The notes: generated by a model not told the origin, from the sequence alone. Shown: positions 1 to 11,043, counted from the first letter of the stretch. The stretch is 64,000 nt of DNA from Chimonanthus salicifolius (GCA_013350335.1 CM023534.1:3720001-3784000); one strand, 5' to 3'. Made by a program: numbers and translations.

Positions 1-1024
1 TTTGCGGTCTCAGTATTCTTGCATGACCCGGGCTGCGGCTATATTGTAAATCTTGGACTTTCCCTCTCTTTGAATGAAAATGAAATTTTAACACATGACT
101 CAAAAAAAAAAAAAATTGAATTTCATGAAATATTAGAAAAATCACACAAATACCCTAAAAACTGTACCAATCATATTGAAGGTTCTTCATTTTATTTCAA
201 AAATATTTGTATGTCATTTTATTAATTTTTCATAAGAAACTTTAAAAGGAAAGTTATCTTAAAAAACCCTGCTTTGATTTATTTTTCAAAAAAATAAACT
301 TGAAAAATCACAAAAATACCTTATAAGCTATATCAATCATTTTAGAATATCTCCATTTAATTCCATTATTTTATTAAATTATTTTCACAAAAAATCCAAA
401 TCAGGATTATCTTAAAGCAAAAATTAAAAAAATGATAAAAATAACTAAAAATAGTTAAATCTTAAGAGAAAAAAGTTTGAAATTGACAAATATCTTTCAC
501 ACTTAAAGTACATTATTCTAAACCTTAAAATCATACTAAATGCAATATCCAACTAAAAAAAAACATGTTTCTTTTTTTAATACGACAGATATTATCCACA
601 GCGATACACCTGAATTATTCATATGGCAGCTACCGTCATTTATGGATGCTGATTTTATGACTACTAAGTGTAAGTGGGTTTTGGGGAGATTCTGCAAAAC
701 CACATACCCTTCCTTCAATATAACAAAAATTAAAAGAATAATCCTTGACTTTAAGAATAATCCAAGCTTAGCTTCATCTCTTTCTATTTCATTTTATTCT
801 CTCCATTTTTTTAAACCAATTCACTTCTTCAATCGACGACCTTAGCAAGATGACTCTACACTGCTGAAAAAAGTAATGAGGTCGAAACCTTCTAATAAAT
901 TATGTTTAGAATTATAATAAGGTTCTTAACATTTATTATTCCTTCTTGAGGCTACAAACAGGAAGCGGAAGCAAGAATAAGCTGAGGATTATACATAGTT
1001 GTTACTACACCCAACTATGCTAAA
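1..1024. other. AT-rich intergenic, no gene recognised
   Basis: Long A/T runs and only short open frames without recognisable motifs. I looked here for the missing cysteine-rich domain of the small minus-strand ORF that ends at 1025 and did not find it. Confidence 0.5.
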
Positions 1025-1345
1025 TCACCCAACGAAACAACAAAAACAACATCTTCTAGGCCTGGATTCAACTTGCAGTGGCGGCGGTTGGGACACTGAA
1101 ACTACCGGTATGCCAGTTGCCGGGGTTTTATTTTGATGGAATTGGTGACTTGTGGGTGCTCCACCAGATGGCGGCGGAGATGAGTGCTTCTGGTACTGAA
1201 TTGCCTCAGATTGTGGTGGAGATGAGTGTTTCTGGTACTGCATTGCCTCAGAATGTGGTGGAGATGAGTGTTTCTGGTACTGAATTGCCTCAGACTGTGG
1301 TGGAGATGAGTGCTTCTGGTACTGAATTGCCTCAGAAGAATCCAT
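1025..1345 (-). CDS. Small repeat-bearing ORF, possible PLAC8-type N-terminal fragment
   Basis: An ATG at 1345 opens a frame of about 106 residues. The first half is four copies of a 14-residue unit (SEAIQYQKHSSPPQ and variants), encoded by four 42-bp direct repeats. A Pro/Gln/Ser-rich stretch follows (GGAPTSHQF, then GIPVVSVSQPPP), and the C-terminus is Arg/Cys-rich (RPRRCCFCCFVG). The Pro-rich segment ending in GIPVxSVSQ resembles the disordered N-terminus of plant PLAC8 / plant cadmium resistance proteins. The cysteine-rich PLAC8 domain itself is absent nearby, so this may be a first exon, a truncated copy or a chance ORF. The exact 42-bp repeat keeps the frame, which is weak support for coding. 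Function unknown. Confidence 0.35.
   Translation of the reverse strand: MDSSEAIQYQKHSSPPQSEAIQYQKHSSPPHSEAMQYQKHSSPPQSEAIQYQKHSSPPPSGGAPTSHQFHQNKTPATGIPVVSVSQPPPLQVESRPRRCCFCCFVG
1177..1344 (-). repeat. Four 42-bp tandem direct repeats
   Basis: Four near-identical 42-bp units sit head to tail and differ by a few substitutions. The unit is a multiple of three, so the repeat stays in frame in the minus-strand ORF. Confidence 0.85.
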
Positions 1346-2581
1346 GGTTGTCACCTCTAGACTGGTTTGTACATCTCTATTAATTAAAGTATTTGCTGCT
1401 GCTGCTTTTTTTCATTTTACAAAAGTTAAAAAAAAAATATATGAATTTTTGCCATAGCGTGCAATATTTTACATCAGTTTTCAACCGTGGATGATTGAAC
1501 AAAGAAGTTCTTATTCCAATTAGAATTAGAATTACCGAGTGCAATAACACTTGGCAATTTATAGTATCATCGATCAAACATGATCATTATAAAAATCTTT
1601 ATAAATTTTTGTATGATTGAAATAATTAATTCACCCTGGAAGAGTATATGAACAATTTCACGACTCTAAACTAGATAAACTAAAATTTGTAATGTTCCTT
1701 CAATCTATCGGGTTAATGGGCGCCACAGTCAATCGCACAAGAAGAAAGATGTGAATTAGATCACCTAAGTGAGAACCCATATCACCTAATGAGAAGAAAT
1801 CTACGATCTGCTTGGGATAACATTCAGATGGCAGTGTAAGCCTATAAAGAATAAACATTGGTTGAGCAGTACAGAGACATTCTGTTCTCCTTTCTTTCTT
1901 TCTTTTTTTTTCTCCATACCTTTTCATCTATAATTATCAAATAATATACAGGAGAATTTCAGGAAAGGCATAACCTCTTTGGGAGAATCTCCTCCCACGT
2001 AGAGGAATCCCCCCTGAAAAACTTTTTCGTGGCCTTAATTCATGCAAAAGATTTATACATTTTCAGAACATGTGAGAGTATTTGTCCTACTACAGCTGCT
2101 AGAACAACAGTTACTGGGCATTCGACGTTTTCTGTGTAAAAAGTAAAATAGCCTCTTACGATCGAAGGTGACCCATGGGAGAGTTGGCTTGAAGACCACC
2201 AATCAGCCATGGAATTTTCTGCGATGTACCTGAAACAGCTGAAGGGTGGAAATCCATTTTCTGCAGAAAGTATGCCACTCAGTTCTAACTTTGATGGTCA
2301 CTTGTAGAGTAGATCTTCATTGACCTTACGCTTCATGTTTCACAATTTTTCTTAATCATAGGAAACCATTTTCGCTTTCCATGGAAAGAACAAAGTTCAC
2401 CCTGTGTGCCTTTACAATCATCAGAGAAGAACGAAATTTCCAGATATTTGACCCAAAACAGGAAGCCTGTGAACATTATCCATCAAAATCCATATCAAAT
2501 ATAGAATGCATTAGAAGATGAAATGGATATACTTTGCAAAGAACAGATAATCAAATGACATAAATGGTCTGTTACATGATT
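1346..2581. other. Intergenic / probable 3' flank of the minus-strand membrane-protein gene
   Basis: No coding frame with recognisable content. The part next to 2582 is probably the 3' untranslated region of the gene transcribed leftwards from 4768. Confidence 0.4.
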
Positions 2582-4768
2582 CTACTCGACATCTATGACC
2601 GATTCGGCTGGACTGAAATAATTCAGGCTGCTGTTGGAAGAAATGGGACGAGATGAAATGAACCTCTTCCAACTTTCACCCCAGTTGTTGATGGAGACAT
2701 CAGGGTTGAAATCTGGAGGCAATAGTTTCCCTAGAGTTTCAAGAATGTTCTCTGTTTCCCCAAGTAGACAAGCCGCTTCCCTAACACTCTCTTCTCTCGC
2801 TTCGACTGCACTGCAAAAGCATTTCATGGATATCACGCTCGGTAGTTTGGTTATACAGGCACCCAATATATCAGAAAGTGTAACCTCTAACCATTGAAAC
2901 AGTTTATCAGCCACCCCAAACTTGTTGATATAGTCCTGAAGAATGCTCTGTCCAATTCTATACATAGAATTGGCTGCTAATACCTTAGCAGGCCATTCAA
3001 GAGGGCCTTTTTCACTCTTCTCAAAATCCGAAACATATTTCTTACCCATTTCTACAAGCTGTTCGATTATCTTGTGAGCATCATTTTCTTGCTCTGCAGC
3101 CAATTTACATAGGTCCGTCTCAAGCCAGCGATCATGAATATCAATGCCCAACCAGACCATATCAGCTGCCTGCCTGGTGTTTATCAGCCCCTTGCTACAC
3201 TTTTCTTCAATGAGTCTAACATACCTCAGACCTTCATTTACCCCGCACAACAATGGCTTAATTGAATTTCGATCATTGCAGCGAACTGCGACGGCGATGC
3301 TAGTGAGGGTCACGAGGGGCAGAGCCCAGCAGTTTGGCGGCTCTTCGGGTCCTATCGAAGGAACTTGGTCACTTTCGAACTGGCATACACAATTGAGACC
3401 TTCAGTACACTTCTATAGAAGATTCATTAACTGAATTGGCTGGTTTTTTGTGCCTCTTTGAATCCAATGCTCTGTATCCTCACAGCCACTCGTCATGATC
3501 AACTGCACCAGTGCCTCCTCCCCTTCAAGATGTAGCACAAAACCCTTCAGGTCTGTATCGATGCGGAAAGACCTATTTGAAATGCTGCGGATAGATGCCA
3601 TCTTCTTTCTTGATGTCCTGCAACATATGCAGGAAAGCAGTCTCTCGAGCTGCCTCACTCCCAATATCGAAATGAACCAGACGAATTTGCTTGATTAGAT
3701 TAATACCCTTTGCATTACTAGACATACATCTAGGATTATATTTTTCGATCTGTGGGCAATCTTTCGAAAGTGCCTGCTGCGAATGTGCAAAGTTAGGAGG
3801 CTCTCCTTCCATTCCACCAATCTCTGCGTCCAAAACAGTTCGACCCGGAACTCTGTTCTGAAGCTTGAATTTTTCTTCTCAGTGCTCCTCAAGTTAATGG
3901 CGTTGAACCATCTGCAAGCAGGGGCAACAGTCCCAACCACCACTGCAATAACCTGAGAAATCAAAACCAACAAACTAGACCATCGATAATCTGACTCACC
4001 GAGGCAAAAGTTCGGATGGCCTAATATGTATGCTTTGATCAAAGCAACAGTTAAAACCATGGCACTATAGAGGGAAAAGGCTCCAGATGCAGTACAAATT
4101 GCCGATCGTCCGATGACATACTGAGGACTACATGTATGGGCCATCATCCAATACTTCTTCACGTCAATTTTCAACTTCTCTACAGTCAATTTCTCACCTT
4201 TGCTCTGACGTTCATCTGTTTCTTGTCGGTGCGTCAGCTCATATTGCTTTTCAAGCAACTGCTTCGTAGTTGGAACAGTTAAAGCAGAGGAACCCAGAAT
4301 CACAAACAAAACTAGCATGAAAAATAGAATTGCAGCATGTTCGGGTATGAATGTGTAGATTACACCGGTACCTATTTGAATAGAAACATTGACGAGTGTG
4401 GTGACGACTAGAATTCCAAGTGCGATGACATTTAAGCAGACTTGAGAGTCCTCATTTACGCCCAATGAAGGCATGAGATTGGCCATTGCGGTGCAGATGA
4501 GTACAGTTCCGGTGAGCTTGGTGAGCTGATCTTGTCGCCGAGGCATGGATGTGTTGATGTCTAGTGGCAGTTTGGTTGCTACTGATAGAAGTGTCAAGGA
4601 AGTTGCATTGAGAGAGAAGAATCTGCAAAGAAACCAAAGCTTCTGACGTCGAAAACCATAGATGGCATCGGCAGCCATGGCAATAGAGCATATGAGAGAA
4701 GCTGCTGTTGCATAGAGGCCGATCCATGGCATCGGTTCACTGAATTTCTTGACATCGCAGCCAACCAT
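2582..4768 (-). pseudogene. Plant multi-pass membrane protein gene with two in-frame stop codons
   Basis: From the ATG at 4768 (MVGCDVKKF) one frame runs without any indel to the stop at 2582, about 729 codons, interrupted by TAA at 3695-3697 and TAG at 3413-3415. Family-like sequence continues in the same frame across both stops. The N-terminal half has about seven hydrophobic segments, for example WIGLYATAASLICSIAMAA, then WSSLLVLISQVIAVVVGTV before CRWFNAI. The C-terminal half is soluble, with EEPPNCWALPLVTLTS and, further on, YRIGQSILQDY and EREESVREAACLLGETE-like text. I recognise an uncharacterised plant family, usually about 700-800 residues and of unknown function. Length and frame are intact, so the breaks look recent. 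Alternatives are assembly error or stop-codon readthrough. Without readthrough only the membrane half (about 357 residues) would be made. Confidence 0.7.
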
Positions 4769-5005
4769 CTTTCCTCCTCTTTCCTCTTCCTCGTCAGGAC
4801 TCAGGAAAGTGATCCAGTGGCTAATAATCTTTGATGCATGAGTGAAGTTGATAATAAAGTTTTTCACGGTGGAAAGTGATCACACAAATGAGGTAAAAAA
4901 AAAAAAAATTGAATCCCGAATCCTTTCTTCATCCTTCAATTTGTTGCTCAGTAGATAATGGAGAGATCAAATACAACTGGAGAAAGAATCTCTAAACCAA
5001 CTAAG
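4769..5005. other. 5' flank of the minus-strand membrane-protein gene
   Basis: Short region upstream of the ATG at 4768 with an A-tract. The frame also stays open upstream to about 4867 but has no ATG there. No clear TATA element was picked out. Confidence 0.3.
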
Positions 5006-5265
5006 CTGATGGGACTCGTTTAGCCGCCCAACAATCTTCTCCTCAAACGAAGCTCTTCGATGGATAGAATGTTGTCGGCCATCTCATTTGACTAGAGGAT
5101 CCCATGAGTCCACATGCAGCAACTTGAAATATGGCTCTAATGCCACATGATTTAGCTTAGAACTGATATCCAATCCAAAACAGTAGCTCATCAGGTGGAG
5201 TGATCCAAGTCAATATATATTCCAGATATTCTTCTTTATTAACTGATGTGGGACTCGTTCGCAGG
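5006..5265 (-). mobile_element. Degraded TRIM (short LTR retroelement) remnant
   Basis: Shares the diagnostic text of the TRIMs at 16.7 kb and 51.6 kb: GGGACTCGTTT near an LTR end, CCCAACAATCT at the LTR/internal junction, an internal segment with CGAAGCTCTTCG, and a second LTR-like piece with GTGGAGTGATCCAAG and GTGGGACTCGTTCGC. Minus orientation is inferred from the better copies. The ends are eroded and no target-site duplication is visible. Confidence 0.55.
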
Positions 5266-5866
5266 CCCAGCCCTACCTATAGGCGAAGTAGGCTAGAGCC
5301 TAGGGCCTCAAAATATCCATATAACCCGTAAAAGGCCTGGGCGCCTGGCCCAGAAACTCAAATCAGCTTACCGCGTGATCCGGGTCCCGCATGGAACGAG
5401 TTTCGCGTCCCGTGTTCTGTCGCGGTTCAGCGCGCGGTTCAACTAGTTCTGCGCGGTTCCGCCTGCAGTTCCATTCCTCATTTGGATTTCGTAGTTTTTT
5501 TTTGTTTGGCTTTTCCGCGATTAGTTGGTACTCCTATAGACTATAGGTTAGAACTTGATTCATGATTAGGAGATCTATTTTGGGTGTTTAGTGTTTTATT
5601 TCAAAAATAATAATAAAAAGTAAAAAATATGTTAAAATAATTTGAATATAGTAATTTAATTAGTAATTTTGCATGTCAAAAATCCGAGAAGAATAAATTT
5701 TAAATAATACTTTGTTATAAATTTAATTTTTATATTTTATTTGGATATTTCACACTTTATAAAAAAATATATATAATTTTTTTTTTGAATGTATATAAGG
5801 GCAAAAGGTCCTATTTTAAAAGTTTGCCTCGAGCCTCTGAAATCTCAGGGCCAGCCCTACTCTAGA
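5262..5866. mobile_element. Possible non-autonomous hAT-like element
   Basis: The segment is bounded by GGCCCAGCCCTAC on the left and GGGCCAGCCCTAC on the right. Each is followed or preceded by a stretch rich in GCCTAGGGCCTC / CGAGCCTCTGAAATCTCAGGG, which resembles the GGCCGGCCCTGA termini of many plant hAT-derived elements. The middle is AT-rich without coding capacity. I see no clean 8-bp target duplication. The element seems inserted in the LTR end of the degraded TRIM. Confidence 0.35.
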
Positions 5867-6746
5867 GAGATAGAGGTAGGTTTGGACTCGTAAAAGAGAG
5901 AAGGAAGAAGATGAACTAAGAATGAAATGGAAATGCAGTCGTTTGGAATTATATGAGAAGATAATGTGACACGTGTTCACGTATTATTTGCTGAGGACGT
6001 ATGGAAGACCTGGAACCATAGACTTTTTGTTTTTCAATGATAGACTTGGAATCAATGGTTAGAGTCGTTCTATGAAAATGACTCTTCATATGCAAGTGAT
6101 GAAATAAAATCGTCCAACGTCTGTTCATAAAAATTTGAATTATTTTATTCTATATTTTTTTGGAGAGTTATAAAGACATCGAGAAAATCTGCCTCTACCA
6201 TCTGTTTTCAAATTTTTGGTTAAATTACTATTCTACCCAGCGTATGAATCCATTCGAACGAATTTTCAGTTTGTTCGAATAAATGTACTTCATGAGCACA
6301 CAAATATGATAATTTTACTCTTGAATATTTAATTAGTTAGTTCTTAAATTTTATTTATTTTATATTATTATTATAATATATTATATATTTTAAAATTATA
6401 TTTGTTAATATCTCATATTATTTAAATGTATCTAATTAGTGTATTTTCAGATTAATGTGTTGTTAGCATTGAAATGGAGCAGATCTGGCCCTATCTTTCA
6501 TCAAAGAAATCAAAAGAAATTGCTTATATATGATTATATATAAAGATTGAAAATAAAATAGAAAAAAAAAAAAAAACAAAAACAACACTCCAAGCCAACA
6601 ATCGTACCAGCAAACAGAGAAAAATTATGAAATACATGTTGTTCAAGAAACCAAGAAAGAAAGGGAGCACTTACACACACCCGGATTTCCTGCCTCTACA
6701 CACCCGTTTCTGAAATTTTGGGTGAAATTACAATTTTACCCCCCGA
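5867..6746. other. AT-rich intergenic with minor repeats
   Basis: No gene seen. Around 6190-6310 there is a stretch related to the 6.7-kb palindrome array: a TTGGTTAAATTACTATTCTACCC-like preamble followed by ATTCGAACGAAT. This suggests a diverged copy of the same repeat. Confidence 0.4.
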
Positions 6747-7058
6747 TTTTCATTCATTCGAATGAATGCCCAGTTCATTTTGGCATTCATTCGAATGAAT
6801 CATTCATTCGAATGAATGCCCATGTGTAATTTCAATTCATTCGAATGAATGGGTTGAAAAGTAACACGGAATACTGCTCAGCCTCATTCATTCGAATGAA
6901 TGGACGATTCATTCGAATGAATGGGCCTCATTCATTCAAATGACCCATTCATTCGAATGAATGAGCCCATTCATTCGAATGAATGGGCCTCATTCATTCA
7001 AATGATCCATTCATTCGAATGAATGAGGCTCATTCATTCGAATGAATGGGTCATTCGA
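6747..7058. repeat. Array of a 16-bp perfect palindrome (ATTCATTCGAATGAAT)
   Basis: About ten exact copies of ATTCATTCGAATGAAT occur in roughly 310 bp, plus several one-base variants such as ATTCATTCAAATGA. Spacers are short and variable, often GGGCCTC or GGGCTC. Each unit is its own reverse complement with TTCGAA at the centre. The array lies just left of the foldback at 7.1-7.66 kb. Confidence 0.9.
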
Positions 7059-7090
7059 ATGATTTAAATATTAAGATTTATTTTAAAACT

Positions 7091-7663
7091 TTACACTTAT
7101 TTTTTAAGCACTGTGTATTTTCAAAATTTCTCAAATTGAATATCTAGACTAATTAAAATAATCTGATAAAAATACCTTAAGACTTCAAGGTCTTTTGACA
7201 CTCCTAAATATTTAAAACACAGTATTTTACAAATAGGGGTATCCCTAGGGTGTGTCAAAAACACATTTGGAAGTGTCAAAAGACCTTGAAGTCTTAAGGT
7301 ATTTTTATCAGGTTATTTTAATTAGTCTAGATATTCAATTTGAGAAATTTTGAAAATACACAGTGTTTAAAAATAGCTGTCTATATTTTAAAACATACAC
7401 CGTTATTTTTTAAGCACTGTGTATTTTCAAAATTTTTCAAATTGAATATCTAAACTAATTAAAATAACCCGATAAAAATACCTTAAGACTTCAAGGTCTT
7501 TTGACACTTTCAAATGTATTTTTGACACACCCTAGGGATACTCTTATTTGTAAAATACTGTGTTTTAAATATTTAGGAGTGTCAAAAGACCTTGAAGTCT
7601 TAAGGTATTTTTATCAGGTTATTTTAATTAGTCTAGATATTCAATTTGAGAAATTTTGGAAAT
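7091..7663. repeat. Foldback element: two hairpins forming a ~570-bp palindrome
   Basis: A ~115-bp segment containing CCTTAAGACTTCAAGGTC occurs four times as arm / inverted arm / arm / inverted arm, near 7091-7206, 7270-7385, 7402-7517 and 7575-7663. The first pair and the second pair each form a hairpin. Their loops are reverse complements of each other, so the whole block is also palindromic about 7385-7400. There is no coding content. It resembles a foldback or MITE-derived hairpin and could give a long double-stranded RNA if transcribed. Confidence 0.85.
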
Positions 7664-9174
7664 AAACAAATAAATTTCTTTAGTATCTCAAATAAAATGA
7701 ATAGTTCATTTGAATAACAAATTATAGATATTATGTTTAGTTAAGTTTGACCATCAATTGGATTTCAAGTCATGGATTGATTTATAAATTTAGTTAAGCT
7801 GATTATGAGACAAGAGTTAGATTGGTTGAGTCTCGTATTGGATAGTGAAGATCATGATGTGGGTTACGGGTCAAATATCGGATCATGGGTCGCGTTTGGT
7901 ATGGATCTCGAGGCATATATTGCATCGAACCATGGTTAGTTTGTGGGTTGCATCATAACTTGAAAAGTTAAGTTTTTATTTTTTAATTTTTTGATAACGG
8001 AGAATCTTAAGACTCCACATCTTTTCGAGTACAAAGGCATTGGCTAAAACTCCAGATGCACACAGTCTCTACAAATAATGTACATCGGTTGATTATAGAA
8101 TTTAGATTTGAGACCTCTGGTTCCTGAGCCAAAATAGTTGTCAGTAAAATTATCCCATATGAGTTAAAATAAACTTTTAATTTTTTATTCACTCAACTAA
8201 AAATGACATTGAGTTAAGTTAATTTAAACCATTATTCTTAGATTTTTTTGAGTTTCTTACTACATGTATAGCTTATCTATCTTATGTTTGCTAGAAAATC
8301 CAAGACAAGGCATGCTAATATGTAAAGCTTATTTTAAACTTACCTTGGGTAGAATTAGAAAGGAGGCCAAGATCAAAGACTGATGAACTAGAGATATCCG
8401 ATATGGGCCTATATATTTCTCTCTTCTTTTTTTTTTTTTACAAAAATCATCAATATCGGCTGATACATATCATATCCGTCGAGATATCAAGGTTTCAAAA
8501 ACTGGATATTTCGGCTGATACAATACGTATCGAGATTATTACCCCTAGATGAAACTTTTGCAACTGTACCCGTCGCAGATGGACTGACCTAAAACTGATG
8601 AATGATATCGACAGCCAAAAAATTATTCCCCAATCAAAGTATATCCTACATTTTGTGGTCGACCTTTTGCTCTGCCCTCTGTTAATCCACACTGCCCTAA
8701 GGAAATATTCGGTGTTGAATTAAAAATTAATTAATTGCTAGCGCTACTTGACCTCAATTTGTATATAATATATGCCTACAAAGTATGTCTGGAAGTTTAG
8801 TTGCCAACACATTTTAATTTTTTAGATAGTTATTAGTTGTATTCTGTTAATATTAATACAAAAGGCCATAAATATACACATATTTTGAAGATCTAAATAA
8901 GTTCAATATGGCAAAATTAAATCAACCGTCCATAGATGTACTTTGAACTTTAAGCTCTAAGACATTGTGACGCCTTAATTGTGCCTTGCAATTTAACCAA
9001 GGATATAAATCTCAGTTGATACAGTATGTACCGGCCGAGATATCTCGGATTTTTGAACACCGAGATATCTCGGTCGATACGCATTGTATCGACTGAACTA
9101 GTGAATATTGGCAGAAGCAAGCCCAACAATATCTCGCAGTGAAATCGCTCAAGAGAGCAGGTCAGGGCTGATGA
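7664..9174. other. Intergenic with GATATCGG-type dispersed repeats
   Basis: No gene recognised. Segments near 8395-8530 and 9005-9110 are rich in words such as GATATCTCGG, TCGGCTGATAC and GTATCGACTG. The same text recurs near 42.3, 43.2 and 52.7 kb, so it marks an unclassified dispersed repeat. Confidence 0.4.
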
Positions 9175-9582
9175 TGTTTGCGGAGCAGTAGATCTCCACG
9201 AACAGTATTGCTAAAGATCTCTCCCCCTTTCGGTGATCGTGAAGATGACAGAACAGCAGCAAGCAACAACTGCAAACACGAGATTTCGTTGTGATGTCCC
9301 TCTCTCCCTCCCTCCCTCTGCAGATGAATCTCCTTTGGCAGAGGGAGAGAAGGAAAAAAAAAAAACTGTTTAGGGAAGGTCCATGTAAAAAGATAATCTG
9401 TGTATTATTATCTGATCTATGCTATTACATCAGTATTTATAGCCTCTAACCGACCCTAGGACTATCACAGTCAAACTCAAACTCTATACTAATCATAAAT
9501 CAAATACACTCTTAATTAGAGGTAAACCTAAACTAGGATCCTAATTACATTATAATTAGGATAATCTAAATATATTCCAACA
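9175..9582 (-). mobile_element. Candidate solo LTR (Copia-like)
   Basis: On the minus strand the segment starts TGTTGGAATATATT and ends CCGCAAACA, i.e. TG...CA. It contains the CT-rich and poly-purine tracts common in Copia LTRs. No matching 5-bp target duplication is present (GATGA against CCACT), so the borders or the call may be wrong. Confidence 0.35.
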
Positions 9583-10006
9583 CCACTATATAAGAGTCTA
9601 AGAGGTGGGAACTTAAACTTATAGTGGTAAAGAGTCAGAAACTTAGAATACTCCTGTAAGAATGTGAATTGATCAAGATTCTAGACAACCCGTCGACCTC
9701 TATATTGATCTAGGGTATAAAAATCGGTTCATTGATACGGACGACGGTTACACCTATATCGATGAACTGAATGAGTGGTTAAAAAGAGCTTTCTAAACAT
9801 CAATCTAATTAAATTTCATCACTGAATTCAATATATTTATCATTAAGATCACACATTATAATGAACAGTAAAAGAGTAATCTTTTTCTTCACTATTCTCG
9901 TAAACATGGAAGAAGGCCTCCACCAATGTAGCCTTTTTTTGCCTTTGGATGTGACTTTATCAAAGGACCCTTTTGAATGAATTTGTCGCTTGATGGAAGA
10001 AACTAC
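9583..10006. other. Intergenic, no gene recognised
   Basis: Short unremarkable open frames only. Confidence 0.4.
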
Positions 10007-10125
10007 TGTTGGGGCCTGCAAACGAGTCTCACATCGGCTGGAAATGGGAGAAATAGAGAGTTATGAGGGGCTGAACAACTTTACCTATCAAACTAATTTT
10101 TTTGGGCTGGAACTCAAGCCCAACA
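10007..10125 (+). mobile_element. Solo LTR of the TGTTGGGG TRIM family
   Basis: A 119-bp segment begins TGTTGGGGCCTGCAAACGAG and ends CTCAAGCCCAACA. It is the reverse complement counterpart of the ~120-bp LTRs at 16.7 and 51.6 kb and nearly identical in length. No internal TRIM sequence follows. The flanks do not show a convincing 5-bp duplication. Confidence 0.65.
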
Positions 10126-10531
10126 ACAATTTTAACCTAGTAAAAGATGTAGACTACAAATAGTGCAATTTGAGAAAATGTTACATGACTTAGTGAATGA
10201 GAATGGAAGGAAGAAACCCTATTTTTTATAGCAAATATCATCAGACTTGTCATCACTTAGTGAAATGTTATGAAAAATACTGATATTTTTATCAATTTTC
10301 TGAAAAAAAAAAAAAACATTCTTTACTTAACAAGTTAAAATTCTGAACCAAAAAAAACTAAAATTCTCAATAGTTTGAATCACCGAGTTGCTATCTAGTT
10401 CTCAAGGCTAACTCAAAAGAGAGTGGACAAATACATGCAACGTTCTTGATTACACAAGTTGAAGAAACCCAACATTATTCACATCAATTAAGGACCGATG
10501 TTTACTTAACAACCTAGGAAAAGCCCTCCTC
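10126..10531. other. Intergenic / 3' flank of the SAUR gene
   Basis: No gene seen. The part adjoining 10532 is probably the SAUR 3' untranslated region. Confidence 0.4.
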
Positions 10532-10939
10532 TCACTGGTAGAAATTCAGCAGTTCCTCCCCCTCCAACCTCTTCACTGAAGGATCTTCTCTATCAAGCAG
10601 CCAAAGAAGGCGATCGAAGAAGACGGTGTCGCACGGCAACCTTATCGCGCCATTGCTGCAGTAACCATACTCTTCTTCAGCTTGATTTAGGAGAGCCTCA
10701 AAAACATGGTGCTTCAGATACATTACAGGGATCACATATCTCTTCAACTCCTTACCAACATACATAGCAAAGAAACCCTTCGGTATGTCGCGAGGGACAA
10801 TGTCTTCTTCATTGTCGAAGTTGAGAGTGCTCGTAGGAGAAGGCGACGCGAATTTGCATCTTTCAAGTATATTGATTGATGATATTTTCAGGTGAAACCT
10901 TTTCAGTGCTTCATTCAGTGTGATTCTCTGAAGAGGCAT
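10532..10939 (-). CDS. SAUR family protein (small auxin-up RNA)
   Basis: Intronless 135-residue protein starting at ATG 10939. The SAUR core covers about residues 49-118: PRDIPKGFFAMYVGKELKRY, then VIPVMYLKHHVFEALLNQAE, then EEYGYCSNGAIRLPCD. The N-terminal ~45 residues are variable, as is usual. SAURs are short-lived proteins that act in auxin-induced cell expansion, in characterised cases by inhibiting PP2C.D phosphatases at the plasma membrane. Length and lack of introns are normal for the family. A TATA box lies about 100 bp upstream. The gene stands alone, not in the tandem cluster often seen for SAURs. The subgroup cannot be named with confidence. Confidence 0.92.
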   Translation of the reverse strand: MPLQRITLNEALKRFHLKISSINILERCKFASPSPTSTLNFDNEEDIVPRDIPKGFFAMYVGKELKRYVIPVMYLKHHVFEALLNQAEEEYGYCSNGAIRLPCDTVFFDRLLWLLDREDPSVKRLEGEELLNFYQ

Positions 10940-11036
10940 GTTATTGGGTTCTTCTTCTTCTGTAGTTTAGTATAAAGGGTTACTTAGTGTGTGAGAGAGG
11001 AGGAAAGAAGGGTGGAGATTGAATGGGATTGAATAG

Positions 11037-11043
11037 ATTTATA
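11037..11043 (-). promoter_or_regulatory. TATA box of the SAUR gene
   Basis: TATAAAT on the minus strand, 98 bp upstream of the ATG. A start site about 30 bp downstream would leave a ~70-nt leader. Confidence 0.6.

Noticed and set aside
6747..7663. CRISPR-like array
   Set aside because: This is a plant nuclear region; the units are palindromes with irregular short spacers, unlike CRISPR repeat-spacer regularity.
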